From contig DATGLG010000068.1 of assembly GCA_035294245.1 (NCBI GenBank), positions 124,001 through 188,000 on the forward strand: a DNA stretch of 64,000 nt, written 5' to 3'. Source of the DNA: DATGLG01 sp035294245. GTDB lineage: Bacteria > Pseudomonadota > Alphaproteobacteria > JACZXZ01. The notes beneath the pieces are model-generated. The model saw only the letters and a list, made by a program, of their open reading frames with translations. It had not been told where the DNA came from and did not search any database. Made by a program: the position numbers and the translations under genes. This document shows positions 8,816-16,580 of this stretch, piece by piece; positions within the stretch are counted from its first letter, which is position 1, and the number at the start of each line of letters is the position of its first letter.

Positions 8816-9031
8816 TCAGCGATCCGGCCGCTCCTGGTTGAGAAGGGCGCCCAGCCGGCGAAGCTCCGCCATCAGCTTTTTCGAGCGCTGGATTTCCGCC
8901 TTGGTCTTGCGGAGGACCTCTTCCATTTGCGCGATCTGCCGATCGCGCGTCGCAAGGAAATCCTTGATGCGCATATCCAGAAGGGAATCGGGCACGCAAG
9001 CGCTCTCCGGCGAGGTCCTGCCGACTATCAA
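8816..9031 (-). CDS. Small hypothetical coiled-coil protein
   Basis: This short frame codes for up to 71 residues (TTG start), or 52 residues from the ATG at 8974. Residues 20-66 are strongly helical and charged ('RDRQIAQMEEVLRKTKAEI'), typical of a coiled coil. No family is recognised and no clear ribosome-binding site marks the start. It lies between the exchanger gene and the response regulator gene on the same strand. It may not be a real gene. Confidence 0.35.
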   Translation of the reverse strand: MIVGRTSPESACVPDSLLDMRIKDFLATRDRQIAQMEEVLRKTKAEIQRSKKLMAELRRLGALLNQERPDR

Positions 9032-9092
9032 TCAACCGCCGCGGGCACGGGAAGTTCCCGCGTACCGCCCCAACCGCCAGACCGCGCTTGCC

Positions 9093-9635
9093 TCAGTCTT
9101 GCTCCTTCTTCCGATGCTTTCGGGCCCGGATCGAGCGCGCGCGGGTCTCCTGGACCCGGTTGCGCGCTGCAGCGAAGGCGTCGCGATTGGCGATCAGCCG
9201 CCGCGTCTGCGCATAAGTGACCGCCAGCAGCCGCTCGTGCTCCGCCATCAGGACCTCGAGAAGACCGCGCAATTCGCGGATGCGCCGCTCGCCGTCGCGG
9301 ATCACCGTCTCGAGCTCGGCGACGAGCGCGTCGATGCCGAACGGCTTGTTGAGGAACGGGACGCCGCATTTGCGGAAGCGGATCAGCATGGCGGGATTGC
9401 CGGTCATCATGAGAACCGGCACCTGCCGCTGCGTCAGCTTATGGGCCAGCTCGAGCCCCGAGCGGCGCCCGAGGACGGCATCGACGATGCTGGCGTCGGG
9501 GCAGTAACGGGCGACGAGCGCAAGCGCCTGCCGGGCGTCCGCGGCACTGCTGGCGCGGTAGCGGGATGCCTCGAGGGAGTCCCGGAGCGCGCTCCGGACA
9601 TCATCATCGTTTTCGACGATGAGAACGTGCCGCAT
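9093..9635 (-). CDS. Response regulator with receiver domain and coiled-coil tail
   Basis: This 180-residue protein has a CheY-like receiver domain (residues 1-115): acidic pocket END(10)DD, phospho-accepting Asp52 in 'IVDAVLG', Thr78 in 'MMTGN' and Lys97 in 'NKPFG'. No DNA-binding output domain follows. Residues 115-175 are a basic, Arg-rich helical tail that may pair two subunits or bind a partner. The long open frame upstream of the ATG at 9635 is not coding: it runs through the VapBC region antisense. No histidine kinase gene adjoins it, so its partner is unknown. Confidence 0.8.
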   Translation of the reverse strand: MRHVLIVENDDDVRSALRDSLEASRYRASSAADARQALALVARYCPDASIVDAVLGRRSGLELAHKLTQRQVPVLMMTGNPAMLIRFRKCGVPFLNKPFGIDALVAELETVIRDGERRIRELRGLLEVLMAEHERLLAVTYAQTRRLIANRDAFAAARNRVQETRARSIRARKHRKKEQD

Positions 9636-9737
9636 CGCGTTCGATCCCTGCAACAACTCCATATCTGGGCCCGCCATCGCGCGATGCAAGAGCGCCGGAC
9701 CGATCCCTCGCTTGCAAGCGGCTGCGATCGGCCCTAT

Positions 9738-9758
9738 GTATATCCCGCAAGGATATAC
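9738..9758. promoter_or_regulatory. Palindromic operator of the vapBC operon
   Basis: GTATATCC-CGCAA-GGATATAC is a perfect 8-bp inverted repeat with a 5-base spacer. It ends 10 bases before the vapB start codon. This is the expected position for the VapB/VapBC autoregulatory site, and it overlaps any promoter or ribosome-binding site there. Confidence 0.75.
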
Positions 9759-9768
9759 GAGGCTGATT

Positions 9769-10002
9769 ATGACGCGCTCCACCGTCTTCATCACCAATCG
9801 TAGCCAGGCCGTCCGCCTGCCGAAGCCCGTCGCCTTCCCGGACGGGGTCCACCAGGTCGAGATCATCAAGATCGGCCGGAGCCGCCTCATCTGCCCGGTG
9901 GGCCATCGCTGGGACGACCTCTTCGCAAGCGGGCCGCGCGCCGACGCCGACTTTATGAGCGAGCGGGCCCAGGCAGCGGCTGAGGAGCGCGAGTCGCTCT
10001 GA
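9769..10002 (+). CDS. vapB: VapB-type antitoxin
   Basis: This 77-residue antitoxin has an N-terminal AbrB-like domain, 'STVFITNRSQAVRLPKPVAF', the signature of VapB proteins that bind operator DNA as dimers. The C-terminal half is acidic and Ala/Glu-rich and would thread into the toxin active site. The stop codon overlaps the vapC start by one base (TGATG), so the two are translationally coupled. A perfect palindrome lies 10 bases upstream of the ATG. Confidence 0.88.
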   Translation: MTRSTVFITNRSQAVRLPKPVAFPDGVHQVEIIKIGRSRLICPVGHRWDDLFASGPRADADFMSERAQAAAEERESL

Positions 10003-10400
10003 TGCTGCAATACATGCTGGATACGAATATCTGCATCTACGTCATCAAGAGCTATCCGCCGAAATTGCGCACGCGGTTCAATCGGCTCGCCGAGCAGCTC
10101 TGCATCTCGAGCATCACCCTTGCGGAGCTCCATTACGGCGCGGAGACGTCGCCGCGGCGTCTCGAGAATCTGCAGGCGATCGAGCATTTCAGCGCGCGGC
10201 TCGATGTGCTCCCCTTCTCGGCCAAGGCCGCCGTGCATTACGGACAGATTCGCGCCGAGCTCGAGCGCCTCGGCACGCCCGTCGGGCCGCACGACATGCT
10301 GATCGGCGCGCATGCGCGCGCCGAGGGGCTGACGGTCGTCACCAACAATGCGCGGGAGTTCCAGCGCCTCCCCGGACTCCGGGTCGAGAACTGGGCCTAG
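10002..10400 (+). CDS. vapC: VapC toxin, PIN-domain ribonuclease
   Basis: This 132-residue PIN RNase is of the VapC class, several members of which cut initiator tRNA or other structured RNA. All acidic ligands appear intact: Asp7 in 'MLDTN', Glu42 in 'TLAELHYG', Asp98 in 'GPHDMLIGAHA' and the 'TNNAREF' block ending with Glu119. Its length is normal. It is coupled to vapB by a one-base overlap. The intact D-T-N contrasts with the Gly-substituted PIN toxin at 722-1144. The RNA target is not predictable from sequence. Confidence 0.9.
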   Translation: MLQYMLDTNICIYVIKSYPPKLRTRFNRLAEQLCISSITLAELHYGAETSPRRLENLQAIEHFSARLDVLPFSAKAAVHYGQIRAELERLGTPVGPHDMLIGAHARAEGLTVVTNNAREFQRLPGLRVENWA

Positions 10401-10404
10401 TGAA

Positions 10405-10571
10405 GCGAATCCGACAGTTGCATCCGTTTTATTCGTCACCTCGGACAAGCCGTGCGGGAGCACGGCGCGATCCGGGGCCCATCTGATGCACCGTTGCGCG
10501 ATGGCCCCCGGCTCTCGCGTCCCGCTCGGCCGGGGTGACATGGGGGAATCGAAATGAGAGACCTTAATCAC
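10405..10571 (-). repeat. Dispersed ~170-bp repeat, copy A (inverted relative to 35141-35312)
   Basis: Read on the minus strand, this segment closely matches 35141-35312. Shared features are CTCATTTCGATTCCCC near one end, GGGCCCCGGATCGCGCCGTG in the middle and ATAAAACGGATGCAACTGTC at the other end. It contains the hairpin GCCGTGC-GGGA-GCACGGC (10449-10466). It fills the gap between vapC and the convergent peroxidase gene. Confidence 0.85.
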
Positions 10572-10577
10572 TCGCTC

Positions 10578-11621
10578 CTATTGCACCGGCGCCGGCGGCG
10601 GAGCGAAGTCGGCGGGCAGGGCTCCCGTCAGGCTGTCGAGGAAGGCGATCACGTCGCGGACCTCCGCGTCGGTGAAGGTTCGCTGCACCTGGAGCTTGGC
10701 CATGATCCGCACCGCGTCGGCGAGGTCGGCGACGGAGCCGTCGTGGAAATAGGGCGCCGTCTTCGCCACATTGCGCAGGCTCGCCACCTTGAAGAAATAG
10801 AGATCGTCGCGCTTATGGGTGATGTCGAAGCGGCCCTTGTCGATCGTCTTGCTGTGCGTCGCCTTCCAATAGTCCCCGGCAAGCCCGAATTTCTGGATCA
10901 TGCCGCCGCCCACCCCCGGTCCCGCATGGCAATCGACGCAGCCGCTGTCGATGAAGATGCCGAGCCCCTTCCTCGCCTCGGGCGAGAGCGCCGTCGCGTC
11001 GCCGGCAAGGAAGCGGTCGAAGGGTGCGGGCGTCACCAGGGTGCGCTCATAGGCGCCGATCGCCTTGCCCCAGTTCGCAGGCGTCTCCGGATCGGCCTCG
11101 CCGGGGAAGGCCTTGGCGAAGAGCGCCCGATAGCCGGCAATCGATTTGAGCTTCGCCATCGCCGCGGCGAGGCTCGGCTGCCCATACATGTCGGGTGACA
11201 CGAGCGCCGCCGTCGCCTGACTCTCCACGTCGTCCCAGTCGCCGCGCCAGCCTTGCTTGAGCTGGAGAGCAGCATTGAGCACGCTCGGCGTGTTGCGCGC
11301 CGTGAGCCGTCCCCGCGCGCCGCGCGACCGGGCGAGCCCGTCGGCGCCGTAATGGGCCGGCTGATGGCAGGTGACGCAGCTCACCATGCCGTCGACCGAG
11401 AGCCGCACATCGAAGAAGAGCGCGCGGCCCAGCGCCACCCGCGCGGGCGTCACGGGGAACGCCGTGGTGCCCATGTCCGTGGGCAGAGGCTGGAAGATCT
11501 CTCGCGCCTGCTTGAGCAGGGCGTCGTCCGCCCCGGCGGCCCAGCCCTGCGCCAGCAGGCCGGCGCACGCCGCCGCGGCAAGGAGCATCAGCCACGCACC
11601 GCCTCGAAGCATCGAGCCCAT
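10578..11621 (-). CDS. Di-haem cytochrome c peroxidase (MauG/CcpA family)
   Basis: This 347-residue periplasmic enzyme has a signal peptide at residues 1-30. It carries two c-type haem sites, CVTCH (82-86) and CVDCH (228-232), separated by about 145 residues as in bacterial cytochrome c peroxidases. One haem would take electrons from a small donor and the other would reduce H2O2. 'PYFHDGSV' and 'ALRNVA'-type blocks near the C terminus fit the family. MauG-like modification enzymes share the fold, so substrate remains open. It appears to be a single-gene unit, convergent with vapC. Confidence 0.88.
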   Translation of the reverse strand: MGSMLRGGAWLMLLAAAACAGLLAQGWAAGADDALLKQAREIFQPLPTDMGTTAFPVTPARVALGRALFFDVRLSVDGMVSCVTCHQPAHYGADGLARSRGARGRLTARNTPSVLNAALQLKQGWRGDWDDVESQATAALVSPDMYGQPSLAAAMAKLKSIAGYRALFAKAFPGEADPETPANWGKAIGAYERTLVTPAPFDRFLAGDATALSPEARKGLGIFIDSGCVDCHAGPGVGGGMIQKFGLAGDYWKATHSKTIDKGRFDITHKRDDLYFFKVASLRNVAKTAPYFHDGSVADLADAVRIMAKLQVQRTFTDAEVRDVIAFLDSLTGALPADFAPPPAPVQ

Positions 11622-11765
11622 CTCCGCCTCCGCGCCGCCCCCGCTTTTGTCGCATCCGAGGCGGGCGCGGTCAAATCGTCCACATCCGTTATTCCTCGAA
11701 TATCGGCCCAATCTCTCTCCTCTGCCACTGCGAGACCCTACGCTTTCGCATTCTGCTCCCGCTTC

Positions 11766-11812
11766 GTCGTCCCCGCGAGGCTCCGCGCAGGCGGGGAGCG
11801 GGGCCCCAGAAA
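11766..11812 (+). repeat. Inverted repeat, left arm near the GIY-YIG gene
   Basis: The segment with CGTCCCCGCGAGGCTCCGCG and GCGGGGAGCGGGGCCCC is, in reverse complement, very like 12308-12355. The two arms enclose the GIY-YIG gene. Confidence 0.55.
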
Positions 11813-11817
11813 TGTAG

Positions 11818-12111
11818 CTACGCCAGCAGCTCGTCATAGAGGTCGCGCCACTCTGGATTGTCGCGCTCAATAAGCGCGAGCTTCCAGGCACGATGCCATT
11901 TCTTTATGCGCTTCTCACGCAGGATCGCGTCCGCCATGCTGTCATGGAACTCAACGAAAACCAGCCGATGTACGCCATAGCGCTTGGTGAAACCTGCAAC
12001 GACATCCGACCGATGCTCCCAGGCCCGGCGGGCGATATCGCTCGTCACGCCGACATAGAGCGTGCCGTTGCGGCGGCTGGCGAGAATGTAGACGCAAGGT
12101 TGCTTGGACAT
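11818..12111 (-). CDS. GIY-YIG endonuclease domain protein (URI-type, small)
   Basis: This 97-residue protein is essentially one GIY-YIG domain: 'CVYILASRRNGTLYVGVT' at residues 6-23 holds the two Tyr of the motif (VYI and LYV). It is followed by 'ARRAWEHRSD' with the catalytic-type Arg and His, and a C-terminal 'REKRIKKWHRAWKLALIE' block. Small stand-alone URI-like proteins of this kind are often multi-copy in alphaproteobacteria. Their physiological role is not settled. The gene sits between inverted palindromic repeats (11766-11812 and 12308-12355), which raises the possibility of a mobile or repeat-associated nuclease. Confidence 0.88.
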   Translation of the reverse strand: MSKQPCVYILASRRNGTLYVGVTSDIARRAWEHRSDVVAGFTKRYGVHRLVFVEFHDSMADAILREKRIKKWHRAWKLALIERDNPEWRDLYDELLA

Positions 12112-12144
12112 AGCGCTGTGACTCCAACGGTTCGTTCTGTTTGG

Positions 12145-12262
12145 CCGTCATGCCCGCGAAAGCGGGCATCCAGGTCTTTACTGGTTTCCGGCTCTGCGCG
12201 GAGCCTGTCCTCGGGCCCGCCTTCGGCGGGACCCGGGGGCTCCGGCCGGAATGACGACCTTT
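12145..12262 (+). repeat. Palindromic dispersed repeat with two hairpins
   Basis: The element starts GTCATGCCCGCGAAAGCGGG and ends GGCCGGAATGACG. It contains an 8-bp stem with a GAAA loop (12150-12169) and a second stem, CCCGCC-TTC-GGCGGG (12216-12230), inside an outer CGGG/CCCG pair. Elements bounded by GTCAT...ATGAC are common between genes in alphaproteobacteria. Confidence 0.7.
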
Positions 12263-12307
12263 GAATGCGAATCGAATGTCAAAATCACAACAATAGCGCT
12301 GGCGCTG

Positions 12308-12355
12308 GGTCCCCGCTCCCCGCCTGCGCGGGAGCAAGCCTCGCGAGGACGACAG
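12308..12355 (-). repeat. Inverted repeat, right arm near the GIY-YIG gene
   Basis: GGTCCCCGCTCCCCGCCTGC and GCCTCGCGAGGACGAC mirror the arm at 11766-11812. The rest of the gap 12356-12546 shows no gene. Confidence 0.55.
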
Positions 12356-12546
12356 TAAGAAGGGCGATAGGAGGAAGGAAGAACTAGCGATCTGCGATCT
12401 CGGACGAGCGGGCAAGAGGGCCCCTGGCCAAGCTTGCCGCATGCCCTTTCATCCCAGGTCGCCCGCCGCTATGATCGCTCGAGCGAGCTTTTTTCAACGG
12501 CTTCGGGCGATCGTGGGGACCCCGAGCGCTTGTCAGCGGGGGAGCC

Positions 12547-15500
12547 TTGGCACGACGAAAATCAAGCGCGCGGCGCGGCGGCGACGGGCGCGACAAGCAG
12601 GGCGGCAGCAAGCCGGCCGCCAAGGCGCGGAGTGGCACTGCGACGCGAAAGGCGGCGCGCGCGCGCGAGGAGGCCGGGACGATCCGCCTCGTCGTCGGGC
12701 TCGGCGCCTCGGCCGGCGGGCTCGACGCCTACAAGGCCTTCTTCGCCCATATGCCGCCCCAGAGCGGCATGGCCTTCGTCCTGGTCCAGCATCTCGATCC
12801 CCAGCACAAGAGCCTGCTCGCCGAGCTGCTGAGCCGGCATACCGAGATGCGGGTGACCACCGCCGAGAACGGTGCGGCAGTGGCCGCGGACCATGTCTAC
12901 GTCATCCCGCCCGACTCCACCCTGACGATCCATGATGGCATCCTTCGCCTCGCGACGCCGGCGCCGCCGCGGGAGAGCCGCCGGCCCATCGATGCCTTCT
13001 TCTCCTCCCTCGCCGAGGACCAGGGCGAGAAGGCCGTCAGCATCATCCTCGCGGGGAGCGGCAGCGACGGCACCCTCGGCCTCAGGGCCGTCAAGGAGCA
13101 TGGCGGCCTCACCTTGGCCCAGGCCGGCTTCGACGAGACGGCCCTTCTCGGCATGCCGAGCAGTGCTGCGGCCACCGGCCTCGTCGATTACGTGATGCCC
13201 GTCGAGGAGATGCCGGAGAGGCTCATCGCCTATGCCCGCCATCTCGGCAAGGTCGTCGGCCAGAAGGGCACCGACGGCACGCGGCGCGACGCCCAGGAGC
13301 ACCTGATCAAGATCTGCGCACTGCTGCGCGCGCGCCTCGGCCACGACTTCAGCGACTATAAGGACAAGACCCTGATCCGCCGCATTCAGCGCCGCATGCA
13401 GGTGCTGCAGATCGACAGCGTGCCCAAATACATCGAGCGGCTGCGCAAGGACCCGCCCGAGCTCGAGCTGCTCTTCCGCGACCTCCTTATCGGCGTCACC
13501 CAGTTCTTCCGCGACCCCGACGCCTTCGCGGCGCTGCAAGAGACCGTCCTGCCGCGCCTCCTGACCAGCAAGGGACCCGACACACCGATCCGCGTCTGGG
13601 TGCCCGGCTGCGCCACCGGCGAGGAGGCCTACTCGATCGCCATCCTCCTGAAGGAATCCATGGCGCAGCAGGAGATCGTCATACCGGTGCAGATCTTCGG
13701 CACCGATCTCGACGAGCATTCCGTGACGATCGCCCGCCACGGCCAATATCGCAAGGCGCCGGCCGAAGTCTCGCCCGAGCGCCTCGAGCGCTGGTTCATC
13801 GAGGACGGCGAAGGCTACAGCCTGCGCAAGGAGATTCGCGAGATGTGCGTCTTCTCGGCGCACAACCTCGTCAAGGACCCGCCCTTCTCCAAGCTCGATC
13901 TCATCTCCTGCCGCAACCTGATGATCTATCTCAATGCCGGGCTCCAGGACCGCCTGGCGCAGACCTTCCATTATGCGCTCAGGCCCGGCGGCTATCTCTT
14001 CCTCGGCACCTCCGAGAGCGTGTCGCGGCACAGCAGGCTCTTCACCGTGCTCGACAAGAAGCACCGGCTTTTCCAGCGCCGCGACGACGTGCCGGCCGCC
14101 CTCCCCTCCTTCGCGATGTCCGGCGCCGTGACGGCAAGCGGCGAGGCGGCCCCGCCGCCGCCCGAGACCGGCCGTACGGCCATCGATCGCATCGACCAGC
14201 ACGCCCGCCGCGCCCTGGAGCGGTTCTCCCCGGCCCATCTCGTCGTCAACAAGGATAACGAGGTGCTGCATTTCTCGGCGCAGATCGGGCGCTATATCGA
14301 GCCCTCGGCAGGTGCCGCGAGCCTCAATCTATCCAAGATCCTGAAGCGCGAGCTACAGGCCGCGGCGCGGACCGCCCTGCAGCAGGCGCGCAACACGCGC
14401 CAGGCGGTGGTGCAGTCCGGCCTCATCGCCGCCATCGAAGGCGCCAATCGCGTCGTCGACGTGGTGGCGATCCCGCTCCCGGAGGCCGGCGACGAGCTGA
14501 GCGTCATCGCCTTCCAGGATCACGGGCCGATCGGCAGCGACGCCGCGGCGAGTGCGGCCGAGGACGGCACGATCAGCGCCCGCACCCTGGAGAAGGAGCT
14601 GCGCGCCACGCGGGCCCAGCTCCAGACGACGATCGACGAGCTCGGCACCGCCAATGAGGAGCTCAAGTCCTCGAACGAGGAATACCAGTCGGTGAACGAG
14701 GAGCTCCAATCCACCAACGAGGAGCTGGAGACCTCGAAGGAGGAGCTCACCTCGATCAACGAGGAGCTGCAGACGATCAATGCCGAGCTGAGCAGCAAGA
14801 ACGAGGCCCTGAGTCGCGCCAACAGCGACCTCAAGAACCTCCTCGACAGCACCCAGATCGCCACCCTCTTCCTCGATCACGATCTGCGCATCAAGACCTT
14901 CACCCCGGCGATGTCGGAGATCGTGCCCGTGCGCGACAGCGACCGCGGCCGGCCGATCACCGAGATCGTCACCCGCATCCTCTATGACGATCTCCGGCGC
15001 GACGTGAGGAAGGTCCTGCGCGACCTCGCACCCATCGAGCGCGAGGTGACGGCCCAGGAGAGCGGCGCCACCTACCTCATGCATATCCGCCCCTATCGCA
15101 CCATCGACGACGTGATCGACGGCGTGGTGCTGACCTTCGTCGACATCACCGAGCGCAAGCGGCACGAGGAGCAGAGCGCCCGGCTCGCCGCGATCGTCGG
15201 ATCGTCGCTGGACGCGATCATCGGCAGCGCCCTCGACGGCACCATCACCACCTGGAATTTCGGCGCCGAGCGCCTCTTCGGCCATCCGGCCAGCGAGGCG
15301 ATCGGGCGGAGCCTGTCGCTGGTGTTGCCGGCGGAGCGGGCCGACGAGATCACGGCGCTCCTCGATCAGGTGCGCCGCGGCGAGCGCGTCGAGTATTACG
15401 AGATCGCGCGTCAGGCCGCGGACGGCACGCCCATCCACCTCCTGCTCAGCTTCTCCCCGGTCAAGGGCGAGGCGGGGAAGGTGATCGGCATCTCGATCAT

Positions 15501-16134
15501 CGCCCACGACATCACCGAGCGCCGCCGCGCCGACGAGGCGCGCATGCTGATGGTGGACGAGCTGAACCACCGGGTGAAGAACACCCTGGCCACGGTGCAG
15601 TCGATCGTGGCGCAGTCGCTGAAAGGGGTGGAGCCCGAGAAATTGGCGACCCTGGACGCCCGGCTCGTCGCCCTCTCGCGGGCCCATGATCTCCTCACCG
15701 GCAGCAATTGGGAGGGGGCCTCCCTCACCGAGCTGCTGCTCCTGGAGCTCGATCCCTATCGCTCGGAGAGGCGCCGGCGCCTGAGCCTTGAGGGGCCCGA
15801 GATCAGGCTGGCGCCCAAGGCCGCCGTCGCCCTCGCCATGGCCTTTCACGAGCTCGCCACCAATGCCGCGAAATACGGCGCATTGTCGAACGCGAAGGGG
15901 CGTATCCGCGTGGCTTGGGCGATCGAGGAGAGCGCATCGCCGCCGGCCCTTTGCCTCACCTGGACCGAGCGCGACGGGCCAACAGTGGCGCCGCCCCAGC
16001 GCCGGGGGCTCGGGTCGCGGGTGATCGAGCGGGGCCTGGCCCTCGAGCTCGACGGCAAGGTCGATCTTGCCTTCGAGAGCGCGGGCCTTATCTGCACCAT
16101 CAGGATTCCGCTGCCGCCCTCGGGGGGGGGGTAA
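12547..16134 (+). CDS. CheB-CheR-PAS-HWE hybrid sensor histidine kinase
   Basis: This 1195-residue signalling protein starts at TTG 12547 after a strong GGGGGAG ribosome-binding site. Its order is: basic linker (1-45); CheB methylesterase domain with Ser55, His82 and Asp174 ('GSGSDGTLGL'); CheR methyltransferase domain (about 245-500) with the SAM loop 'VPGCATGEEAYS' at 352-363; an extended coiled coil of 'NEEL' heptads (about 690-770); two PAS domains (about 780-990); and a cytoplasmic kinase core. The phospho-His is 1008 ('ELNHRVKNTL'), the N-box is 'MAFHELATNAAKYGAL' and W-x-E is at 1139-1141, the HWE signature. No membrane segment is seen. The product would phosphorylate the regulator encoded 46 bases downstream. 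A 10-G run abuts the stop codon. Confidence 0.9.
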   Translation: MARRKSSARRGGDGRDKQGGSKPAAKARSGTATRKAARAREEAGTIRLVVGLGASAGGLDAYKAFFAHMPPQSGMAFVLVQHLDPQHKSLLAELLSRHTEMRVTTAENGAAVAADHVYVIPPDSTLTIHDGILRLATPAPPRESRRPIDAFFSSLAEDQGEKAVSIILAGSGSDGTLGLRAVKEHGGLTLAQAGFDETALLGMPSSAAATGLVDYVMPVEEMPERLIAYARHLGKVVGQKGTDGTRRDAQEHLIKICALLRARLGHDFSDYKDKTLIRRIQRRMQVLQIDSVPKYIERLRKDPPELELLFRDLLIGVTQFFRDPDAFAALQETVLPRLLTSKGPDTPIRVWVPGCATGEEAYSIAILLKESMAQQEIVIPVQIFGTDLDEHSVTIARHGQYRKAPAEVSPERLERWFIEDGEGYSLRKEIREMCVFSAHNLVKDPPFSKLDLISCRNLMIYLNAGLQDRLAQTFHYALRPGGYLFLGTSESVSRHSRLFTVLDKKHRLFQRRDDVPAALPSFAMSGAVTASGEAAPPPPETGRTAIDRIDQHARRALERFSPAHLVVNKDNEVLHFSAQIGRYIEPSAGAASLNLSKILKRELQAAARTALQQARNTRQAVVQSGLIAAIEGANRVVDVVAIPLPEAGDELSVIAFQDHGPIGSDAAASAAEDGTISARTLEKELRATRAQLQTTIDELGTANEELKSSNEEYQSVNEELQSTNEELETSKEELTSINEELQTINAELSSKNEALSRANSDLKNLLDSTQIATLFLDHDLRIKTFTPAMSEIVPVRDSDRGRPITEIVTRILYDDLRRDVRKVLRDLAPIEREVTAQESGATYLMHIRPYRTIDDVIDGVVLTFVDITERKRHEEQSARLAAIVGSSLDAIIGSALDGTITTWNFGAERLFGHPASEAIGRSLSLVLPAERADEITALLDQVRRGERVEYYEIARQAADGTPIHLLLSFSPVKGEAGKVIGISIIAHDITERRRADEARMLMVDELNHRVKNTLATVQSIVAQSLKGVEPEKLATLDARLVALSRAHDLLTGSNWEGASLTELLLLELDPYRSERRRRLSLEGPEIRLAPKAAVALAMAFHELATNAAKYGALSNAKGRIRVAWAIEESASPPALCLTWTERDGPTVAPPQRRGLGSRVIERGLALELDGKVDLAFESAGLICTIRIPLPPSGGG

Positions 16135-16179
16135 TAGAACGGTAATGGAGTAACGACGCCGCGATCGCGTCCTTATAAG

Positions 16180-16563
16180 ATGGCCCGCACCGTGCCAGAG
16201 ACCCGGACGGCCGGACTTCGCGTTCTCCTGGTCGAGGACGAGATGATGATCGCGATGGCCATGGAGGACATGCTGGCCGAGCTCGGCCACCGCGTCGGCG
16301 GGCCCGTGGCCCGCCTGGCCAAGGCGATGGAAGCGGCGCGGCGAGAAGCCTTCGACGTCGCCATTCTCGACGTCAATCTCAACGGACAGGACGTCTACCC
16401 CGTGGCCGAGGCCCTCGCCGGGCGCGGGATCCCCTTCGTCTTCACCACGGGCTATACCAAGAGCCGGCTGCGCCCGCCCTATGGCGACCGGCCGACCCTC
16501 CAGAAGCCCTTCCGCATGCAGGACCTGCGCACGGCCCTCGCGGCAGTCAACCGTCGCGATTGA
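16180..16563 (+). CDS. Single-domain response regulator, partner of the HWE kinase
   Basis: This 127-residue CheY-like receiver has an acidic pocket at Glu19/Asp20, phospho-acceptor Asp64 in 'AILDVNLNG', Thr90 in 'FTTGY' and Lys109 in 'LQKPF'. It has no output domain. Stand-alone FixJ-type receivers with this 'DVNLNG' and 'GYTKSRL' pattern typically pair with HWE or HisKA_2 kinases, and this gene directly follows one. It may act as a phosphate sink or a protein-interaction switch. An ISAs1-family element is inserted 17 bases after its stop codon. Confidence 0.9.
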   Translation: MARTVPETRTAGLRVLLVEDEMMIAMAMEDMLAELGHRVGGPVARLAKAMEAARREAFDVAILDVNLNGQDVYPVAEALAGRGIPFVFTTGYTKSRLRPPYGDRPTLQKPFRMQDLRTALAAVNRRD

Positions 16564-16570
16564 GCGGGTC

Positions 16571-16580
16571 GCACTCGAAC
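16571..16580 (+). repeat. Target-site duplication, left
   Basis: GCACTCGAAC immediately precedes the left end of the insertion sequence and recurs exactly at 17851-17860. Confidence 0.9.

Noticed and set aside
9636..10571. N-terminal extension of the response regulator to about 490 residues
   Set aside because: The extension would run antisense through vapBC and the dispersed repeat. The receiver domain begins exactly at the ATG at 9635.
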